Shown piece after piece: positions 1 to 9,000 of a DNA stretch of 10,768 nt. The stretch comes from Omnitrophica WOR_2 bacterium RIFCSPHIGHO2_02_FULL_52_10 (GTDB taxonomy: Bacteria > Omnitrophota > Gorgyraeia > Zapsychrales > Zapsychraceae). The first letter of the stretch is position 1. Each line of letters begins with the position of its first letter. The DNA lies in assembly GCA_001805655.1 (NCBI GenBank), contig MHGR01000012.1, positions 1 to 10,768 on the forward strand, in the 5' to 3' direction. The position numbers were made by a program, and so were the translations under genes. Under the pieces are notes generated by a model that saw only the letters and a program-made list of their open reading frames with translations, made no database searches and was not told the origin of the DNA.

Positions 1-3000
1 AACATTCCCAATCTTAACGGAATTACACGGGTCATGGTCGTTGAGCCCGCTCAACTGCCGGACGGTAGCCGCCCCGCGGTCGGGCAGAATAATAACAATG
101 AGAAAGTGCTGTACATCGCCCCGCAGCACATTTCCGGTCAGGGGGCGGTTCGGTTTGATCCGGTGATATTGGGTGCGGCGGAATCTGACCGCCTGGCGGC
201 AATTGTCGCCGTGCGGCGACAATTGGCTCTCCAGGACATGAACCGCCGGGAACTCGCCGCGGCCGTGCGGGAAGCGGCCGGTTCGCCGGTGATTGAGAAG
301 GATTTGATAGATAGGATTCAGGGGCAGGGGGATATGGGAAGGAGATACGCTCCGGCCGCTATTCAAGTGGCTGCTCAAGAAGCCATAAAGATTGCAGAAA
401 GCAGCCGGCCTGGGGCGGCATTTACGGAGCATGAAATTAGAACTATGCTGGTTGAGCAGAAGAGAATTGATCAACCGTTAGCAGGCGTTGCAGCTCGGAC
501 GTACCAGGAGATGGCATTTGCTGGGCGCCGTGGGGTGGAGGCCGGTTCGCCGGCGGTCAGCTCTCAGCGGCGGTTTGCCAGTTCGCCATCCATAACGGAA
601 CAACGCACGGAATTAGAGAATAAGATCAGGACGAGCGTCGGCCGTTTTGGGAGTTTCGAGCCGGTTAAGATCCTCGGGGCGACGCAAGAAGTTATGAAAA
701 AGATGGATCACGGGACCCCCGGGGGAGATATCGGTGCCGCGCGCAGGAATATGGTGAATGACCTGGTTTCGCGCGGATATGATTGGACATTGGCGGTAAA
801 CACGGTTTCCATCGCCGGGATTTTGGATATCGCAAACAATCATGCCGGCCGCCTGCAGCGCGGGGCGGTGGAAGTCGACAAATATTTGAATCAGCATATT
901 GATACGGCCGATGCGCACGGGAAAATCGGGCCGGCGGTAGGGAGGGCGATGAATTTAGCCGTTGAAATGCCGGAACGGTTCACAACACCGGCCGAAATAT
1001 TTGAAACATTGCGCTCCGAGGGTTATGACCCGAACATTGCCCAGAGGGCAGCGCAGGCCATGGCTCCGGGGCTTTTAGGCGCACCGATCGTAGGGATCAA
1101 TGCCGTGGGCAAGACTGAAATGCTGTTCGCCCGCGGCGCGGACAGGATCGAAAGGCGCTTGTTGAGCGAAATGAATGCCGCCGAGGCCCTTGAGGCTCTG
1201 GGTGATCTTGACAACGTGATGTTCGCGGGGAACTCGCCGGCCGAGATCAAGAAAGTCCAGAATGAAGTTATTGAAGTGCGCATCAAAAATGGCGTCGCGG
1301 AGAACGCGGCCAACAAAGTGACCATGTTGGCCGTCGGGAACCTGCCGGAACGCCCAATGCTCAACAACGCCAAAGATGTGGCGTGGAAGATATTCGGTAA
1401 TAATAGCAATGTCAAGCCGTTTCCGACACGCCATGCCGGCGCGCAGGGCAATGCCGTGATGCCGATCATGGTCGCTGAAAAAGAGGTCTATGATAATGAT
1501 CGTAATGATGCAATGGCTGGTAAACACGCCGAACATTATTTTATGAGAGACGACGGGGTTAAATTCGACCGTTGGCGGGTTGTTGACGGGAAGCCCCATC
1601 AAGAAACCATCACCGCCGATGAATTGTTGAACAGGAAGTTCATGCCTGGGTTCGCCGTGATCGCCCACGCGGGGCAGAAGATGAGCCATTCGGCTGCCGG
1701 TCAATTCTTTGAATCCGACAGATTAATTTTCCACAAGGGGATTCCGGTCAATCTAGCCGAGGCCACGGCCGCCACCCGGGAGCCGGCCCATCGGGCCAAG
1801 TTATTCGAAGCGTTCAACGAGGTTGATAAACTGCTAAGCAATGTGGGTTTTGGAACACGCCGCAGCCGCGGTGCCGGAATAAGCGGCGGGAAGATCGAGA
1901 CAAAGGTGTTCGACGCGTTCTATGTCGACAGTTCGATGGAGGACGCGGGCGCGCGCATTTTCGAAATCTCCGGCAAAGCGGGAGGGTCAAAGCAAATTGT
2001 TCTCGCGCTGAGCCCGCAAGTTGCCGAGCGGGCCGATCCGGTTGAGATCGCCAACATCATTACAGGTACGTTAGGTAGTGATAGAAAGATGAGGGATGAA
2101 GGAGGGTTCTTTACCAATATCAAAGAGGCATCGAGCGAAAATGACCAGAAGGGTGGGCTTATTAGTGAGATAGTTAGAAAGATTGTTCGGAATGGGGCGG
2201 AAATCAGTTCTAACATGTTTGAGGGTAAACAAACCAGAGAAATGACGGATGAAAGGGTTTATCGCATGGATCCCCAAGAGGGCGCGCAATTTAATGAAAG
2301 GGTGTTCCCCACAAGCGTGTCCATGGGAGGTTTGATAACACTAGCAGAGAATACCGCGGAGGCATACACGAAAATCGAGCAAGCCAAAGTGGAGATCGAC
2401 AGAGGCGATGTCGATTTCGGCAAACTGTTTGCCAAAGTATCGCAACTTGAACCACGGGAGTTGGCAAGGCTGCCCGAAGTAAGCGGGGTATCAGCGGTGG
2501 GAAGAGATGGGCTATTAACAGAACCTACGAGATATCAAGAGGCCACAAGAGCGCCACCGGCGCCTGATTTAAGCCGTCAGCCGTCCGCTCCTGCTGTTCA
2601 GCCTCAACAACTCCTCTCCACCGCGTCGCCGATTACGCCTATATTATTGGAACAGAACTTTACAGCGCCAAACACTGCCATTCTACTGATAACACCGATG
2701 CCCACCGCTCCGGTAATGCCCATGGCTTCCGCTTCTTCACCGTCCGAAATTGTCATTCCCGCGAAAGTCCTTCGGCAGGCTCAGGATTCCTCTCGACCGA
2801 AGTATCCCGAGCGAAGTCGAGGGACGGGAATCCATACTGGCGATAGTTTCAGTCTGGATCCCCGCTTAAAGCATGCGGGGAGGACAGAAATTGGCAGGGG
2901 GTCGAGCCCGCAGCTGGCAGTCGTCAGTCCTCAGCCGACGGCCTCGCCCATTGTGAGGGTAGATATCAATAAGGATATTGCTCTGGCAGGAGGCGCGGGG

Positions 3001-6000
3001 GAAGTCGGGAGCAGCCCGCTTACTTTGACGGGTGGTTCTCTTGATGCTGCTTATCGGAATGCTTATTCGTATACCACAGCAGGGCAGATAACAGGGCCAC
3101 AACGACATACAGCATTATTATTACCGCCTCAGTCATTTTCTTCATCTCCTCTCTCTGGAAATATGATAACAGATATTACAAGGATTGCAAGCAGCGCCCC
3201 TATACCGGAAATAGTCACAAAAAGCGGGTATTTAACAAAGAATCCGGATGCGAACGATGTCACGCAAAGCAACCGAAACAGGTCAAACAGCCCCTTGCCG
3301 ATGAGCACTCGCCTTCCCGTGGACAAAAACGCCTTCAGTTCTCCCATAGACATTTCTCCTTTGGTTGATCATGATACGGCTGAAATTGCTTTGAGGGAAA
3401 GCGAGGGGTATCGGAGGGATGGGGATGTTACTAACGCGCTTACATTAACACAGACGCCTTCGTTTGTCAATCCGGTTGGTGGGGGGTCGAGTCCGCAGCT
3501 GTCAGTCGACAGCCCTCAGCGGATCGGCAATTTCACCCCGTCCAGCAGTCCCGCGAGATATGAAGTAAGGAAGATGAGCGCAGAAGATTTTAACAAGCTC
3601 AGTGAAAAATTTGGGCTAGGTAGGGAGTTTATCGCCCAACATGTGTCGAAGTGGCCGATAGATATCGCCGCTCGTGTTTCTGATATCATCAAAGTCAACC
3701 CCGTACATCGCATTGAATATCTAAATGGTATTGGTGAGCACGCTGATAAATTTAGCGAAATCGTGTTCGTGGATGATATGCCTGAATGGGCCGGGCCAGC
3801 ATCGGATATTTCACCCCATATAGCGGCGGATCAAAATATTATTTATGTCCATGCTCAAAAGGCCAAACCGGCTGAATTGAATCAGTATTTGGCTAAAATC
3901 AGAGCGAAGCAACAAAAAATCATCGAGAGGAACGGAGAAGCAATCGAGAGAGTCCACAGGACGATGGAGCGCCAGCGGCGGAGTAATCAGCGAATGCCGG
4001 ACTACACGCAGTTCGTCGCGGGCCGTAATATTCCCAGCTTAACCAGGAGGCAAGGCGAAGCTTTGAGTGTTGCGGAGGCGTATAACAACGTCGGCTTCGT
4101 GTGGTCGTTAAGGCAGGAGAAATTAGATGCCGGGCGCAGCAATGTCAATATTCTCCGCGGAAAAATATCCGCCGCAACACCAGATGTTGCGGCAGGTTCA
4201 TCTCCTATTCTTGATCAGGCGCGCCGCCAGGCGATACCGTTGGACATCGAATCTGCGCAGGCGCCAACGACTATTTCCGTCCCGCGCGAAACCAGCTCGC
4301 CCGCTGAACTCCGCGAGCCTGTATCATTGTCGATATCTGAAGGGGAAGATATTAAGGTGTCTAGGGGGACGTGGTATTACTTAGATAATAAAGGGGATGG
4401 CTTACGTTACTACTTAGATTTAGAGAATGAGAGAGGGGGAAGACAAATCTTAGGCGCCTTAAAGGAAGGTTATAGAGTAAAGCCTCCTAAAGAAGGTATG
4501 CGATATTTTGTGAGCAACCTTTTGGCCTCACCGAATGTACCGGATGAGGTCAAGGAAAAAATTAAAAAGGCCGTTTCGCCATCCGGGAGATTCAAGAGAT
4601 ACTTATCCAACTCAGGCTTGCCGGCATTGACATTGATAGGGACCTTGTCGGCCGGGGGCGTGTATACAGATCTTAACTTGTTTGATGGCGCGCTCACAAG
4701 GGCGGCTGTATTCACTGCTTCCGGCGGGTATTCGGGAGTGATGACGCAGGGTGAGATGCAGAAGATGAAAGAAAGAGAAGGCACCTATCAAAGGGCTTCG
4801 GATATCGATCGGATACAAACACAATTGAAGGCGGTACAGGAAAGGTATTGGACTGGTAACGAGACCGCCCCCAACATTTTCCGGATATTCCTGAGATTGG
4901 ACAAGAACACACTTCCCGAATCGCCGTATAAGCCGAAATCCATTTCAAATGACAAAGGCATGAAATATTACAGTATAAAAGACTTGAGCCGTGTCCGGGC
5001 ATTGGATGAAAAGCGGTCAGATGGGCAATATTTTTGGTCGACGGAACTGTTGCAGTCTTTATCGTCCATGAAAGATGGCGAGATCATTAAAAGCGGATAT
5101 AAAAGAAGCGCAAATTATACTTCCATCTATGGAAATTTAGATGATGGAAAATTAGAAACAAGGGTCCGTCTCGGGAATTATCTGGAATCGTTCGGAAAGG
5201 ATAAAGAAGGGGTTTATCTCAGCATTTATGATGTTTATGATTTCGGAAAATCGAGCCGGGACGGGGTGCAAGTGCAACCTTTGGGCCGGGCGCTAAACAG
5301 CCTGGGAGCGCCTTTCGTTATATATGACAGGCACTATATAGATACAAAAGAAATAGCAAAAGAATTAAAAAATCGCAGGTCGTCCTCACCGATCCAACAT
5401 GACCGGTATGACTTGGCAAAATCCGCACGGCAGGCAGAGCGGTCAGTCTCTATCTCCACGGTTGGTGAAGGGTTGCGTCTCCAAGAAGCGTATGGGAATG
5501 TCGGGCCGTTTAAGCTTCAGGCCCCAAGGAAGACTGGTATTGATCAGTTAACCCATCCTGAAATCTCCAGGGCCACCCCAATAGTCGCATCCCCGGCCCT
5601 TGTGCCAGAGCGTACGGTCAAGCTGGACATTAAACCTGCGCAGGCGCGGGAAATAGCCCAAGCAGCCGCGCGGCCGCTGGTGCCGTCTTCCTCCTCGCCG
5701 GTCGTTAGGCCGTCAGTTATCAGATCTCAGCAACGCTCGGCAACTTCTTCTCCGATAAAATTCGATCTTTCTACCAGGCGGTTCCTTCTGGATGCTGTCC
5801 AAAGGGCTGAAAATGGCACTTTGGGTGAATTAAAAAGAGAGGAACTAGAATCTTACGGGCTTAATGTAAGAATGTTGAATGATCTATTGAGAGAAAAGGG
5901 GCGGGAAGTAGTCCAAAAGAAATTAAGAAATGTTAATTTCCAAATTCTCACGGATGAAGGAGGGAATGTCCGCGTTTGGCATTCTCCAAGCCTTCCTGGC

Positions 6001-9000
6001 CTTGTGATCAAGGCTGAAAGGGTGCCAGGGCACTTTGTCAAAAATGTATTGCCCGGTTATGAAACAGCCAAAAAAAGTTTGGGAGGGCTTTTTGCCTTCA
6101 TGATCCTTGAGGATATGGATGTCAAGATAAATGGCGAAGTGCAGCATTTTGATCATCTGATTATTCAGCAATATGCAGAACCTGTTGCAAAAGTCATTGA
6201 TCGGATCAAGCAGAGCGGCGCAAAACAAGAAGTCATTGATCAGGAGATCGGGAAAATACAGGAGGCCTTTCTCAATTTATCAGAAGCGATCTGGGAACGA
6301 GGCATTATCGATAATGATTTTATTAATTGGCGAGACAACCACGGCATTCTTCCTAACGGAAAAATGGTATCGTTTGATGTTGATCAATATAGCGAAGAGC
6401 CTTCTCCGGGATTCGACTGGGTGGGCGCACACATGCAAGAAGAAGATATTTGGATGTTGGACCGCATTACTACTAAAAATTTTGAGGAGTTCAAGAGGTT
6501 AGGGACTGAAAAAGGCGTGAAGCGGTATCGAGTCGCGGATATGTTTGCAGATGAAATAAAGGAAGCCTTCCAAGAAGCCATTATGAATAATTTGCCGCAG
6601 AACTCCAGCCCTGTGTCTGATAAAGCTATTTCTCGGGTCAAAATGCCGGATTCCTCCTCCTCTCCCGCCCGCATCGAACAGCGTGATTTAGCACCAGCCG
6701 CAGCCGCGCGGCCGCTTGTTCCGTCTTCCTCTTCGCCGGTTAATGTCCGGGCTGTTGATCCGCCAGCGGGCAGTTCTTGGCCAAATTTAAATACAATAAT
6801 TGACAAATTTAAAATAGTTAGTAAATTTTTCGGGCCGCGGAACAACCAGAAGAAGGCGTCTTTAAGTAAGCCGCCTGCCTCCGCTAACATTGACCTGCCT
6901 TATGAACGCAATCGGCGAATAATGGGAGCAAATGGATTTTGGGAGCGTTTCCGCTGGAAGGGGGGAAGCGAGGCGATGCTCTTTGAACATCCGGACCGGC
7001 CTAATCAGATTTTCAAAATTTTTAATGGGACACACGAAAAGGAGCATCTGGAAAAGCTTGTAGAGCTAAATCAACGGCTCAATGAAAAAGGTCTTAAGGT
7101 GCTCCCGATAACATTGGCCCAAACGCCCATAGGCTTTGGGGTAAAAAGAGAACATGTTCATGGGAGAGGTCTCAACGAGGTCCTTGGAGAGCTCAACCCC
7201 AAGGGCACAGTGATGTTAGACGACGATGGGGATGTGGCAAGATACGATATTCGAGGCTTCCCTGTAGATGAAAACACCAGGCTGCGCCAGAAAGAGGCAT
7301 TAAAACTTGAGGCAGTAGCCACTAAGATGTTGAATGACATCGATCAGATAACCAAAGAAATCACCGGAATGGGGTTAGCTGACCGTAGAGTAAAGGGGTT
7401 ATCTTCTGAAGAGATGGATTTTGATAATTTCATTGTGAAGCCCGATGGAGAAATCGTTAATATTGATCCGATCAGCATGAGTTTGTTAATTAAGAGCATG
7501 AAGGGATCCTCGCTGGCCCTTCCGGCGGCAAGGGGGGCTGAGCCTACTGTTCCGGCAGCCGCAAATCAAATCAGCCGGCGTGGCAATGTCCTAACTGGCC
7601 AGCCATTACCGGTTGCCCGCCCGGCTGTGTCCGCCGCAACATCCGGTGTTGCGGCACGGGATACAGCGGTAGGTTCATCTCCTGTCTTTGAACCGACGCG
7701 CAACACGGTAAAGTTGGACATCGAGCCGGCGCAGGTGCGGGAAATGGTCCAAGTATCCGAGCGGCCGCTTGTGCCGGCCTCTTCATCTCCGATCAGCCGG
7801 GAGCTCAGCAACCGACTTGTCCAAATAGGTTTTGTGCCGGAAGCGCGCGTGGAGAGCAGGCTGTATGGCCGAGGGACGATCAAGGTCATCGACGAAATGC
7901 CGGGGGTCGGTGGTATATCGGTCCCCACCATTACGATCCGTTTTGAAGATCATAATCTGACCGTGCCGTATAACGCGCAAGATGTCATTGATGGGAAGAT
8001 CCGCGACATTGCAATTATTAAACCGGCCTCTTCTTCCTTGATTGATATTCGAATGGTTGAGTCGTCAGCGGTCAGCTCTCAGCAGCGCCAGGCAACCTCC
8101 TCGCCGGTCAATGTCCGACCCGTTGAGCCGTCAGCTGAAAGCCGTCAGCTTTCAGTTGGCTCATCTCCGACAGACAATAAGCTCCGGGATCAACTTACTA
8201 CCCTGACACAACGGCCGATAATAGCACCAAGGATTGAATCGGCGGTGCGGGCAATGGTCAAGGTTGAACCTGTTAAGATTTCGTCACCTATTAAAATACC
8301 ATTTAACGATTCATTCCACAGATCGAAAATACGCCAAGCGGTAGATGCTTACGCTCGCGACCTAAATCGCGCCTATCAGTCGTCAAGAACGGCATTGCCG
8401 CCGGTTGTTTCGGACACGCGATATTTTAAGGACATGGGGGGTGCAGGCAAAGATGTTTATGGTAAAGCGGTTATCGGTGAATTTGAAGCCCCGGTCACGT
8501 TCCGCGCATTATTGACTAGGCATAATCTTCCGGAAAACACGCGGAGCGTCGTCGTATTGAATCCGGATATTTATGCCATTACGAGAGATCTGACAGATGC
8601 GCAAAGATTGGATATCGTTGGCACGACCGCATTCCACGAAACACTTCATGCTACAGTAGGAACAAAGGAAAAGACTGTTCAACTTGTTGAAGCGCTGAGA
8701 TCAGACCCCAGCTTGTATCGAGATATCCATAAAGCCATGCAGCCTCTGGGATATAACATCGATCAGCCAAAGCGTGATGCTGATCTTATTCATGAATTTG
8801 TGGCTATTGCGAGAACACAAAAAGAATTCGGCCGCATTCCTCACGGTTCTCTAGGTACTGAGAAGCTCGTTGCTCCCGAATTGGCAAGATTATACGACGA
8901 CAGCCGGGCAGAGCCCATAAGAGCCATTATGCCGAAGATCAACGTGAAGCACCTCGATCGCGCCTCCTCGCCGGTCACGTTGAGCATTTCCGAAGCGCCC

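Larger units (their letters stand above)
1..579 (+). other. Unrecognised N-terminal segment of the giant protein
   Basis: Residues 1-193. It begins in the middle of a domain with beta-like segments (RVMVVEP, KVLYIAP, VRFDPVILG) that look like the end of an alpha/beta fold starting upstream. Amphipathic helices rich in Ala, Arg and Glu follow (DRLAAIVAVRRQLALQDM, RRELAAAVREAAG). A Gly-Ser-Pro-Val turn occurs at 280-291, and a helical stretch continues to a linker at about 541-588 containing GSPA and the first true SSP triplet. I recognise no family and see no catalytic motif. Confidence 0.4.
2497..3552 (+). other. Long repeat-rich interdomain linker
   Basis: Residues 833-1184 have no globular character in the sense frame. 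They are rich in Pro, Ser, Ala and Thr, and contain seven Ser-Ser-Pro triplets (2734, 2902, 3010, 3142, 3337, 3487 and 3544) plus ASPI (2623). The stretch is a patchwork: a Pro/Ala segment (2530-2740), a composite palindromic element (2752-2886), two copies of a 39-bp repeat (2897 and 3482) and a block (3020-3360) whose minus strand encodes two small membrane proteins. The giant frame runs through all of it without a stop. The sense translation of these pieces probably serves only as a flexible spacer. Confidence 0.7.

Noticed and set aside
200..225. Intrinsic terminator
   Set aside because: The hairpin is strong but no T-run follows, and it lies in the middle of an open frame.
1075..1704. 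209-aa minus-strand open frame
   Set aside because: It lies opposite well-structured sense coding sequence, has no ribosome binding site at its start, and its translation is an unstructured His/Phe/Asp-rich mix typical of a reverse-frame shadow.
1738..2025. ACT-like regulatory domain (VFDAFYVD strand)
   Set aside because: Only one strand resembles the ACT pattern, and the key glycine at the ligand interface is not evident. It is noted within the larger region but not called.
2752..3552. Intergenic region with the ORF ending on each side
   Set aside because: The repeats look intergenic, but the plus-strand frame is open throughout and both flanks are in the same frame, so a single gene is the simplest reading.
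6384..6890. 168-aa minus-strand open frame
   Set aside because: Its GEEE- and Gly/Ala-rich content is the reverse reading of Ser-Ser-Pro/Pro-Ala linkers, an expected artefact here.
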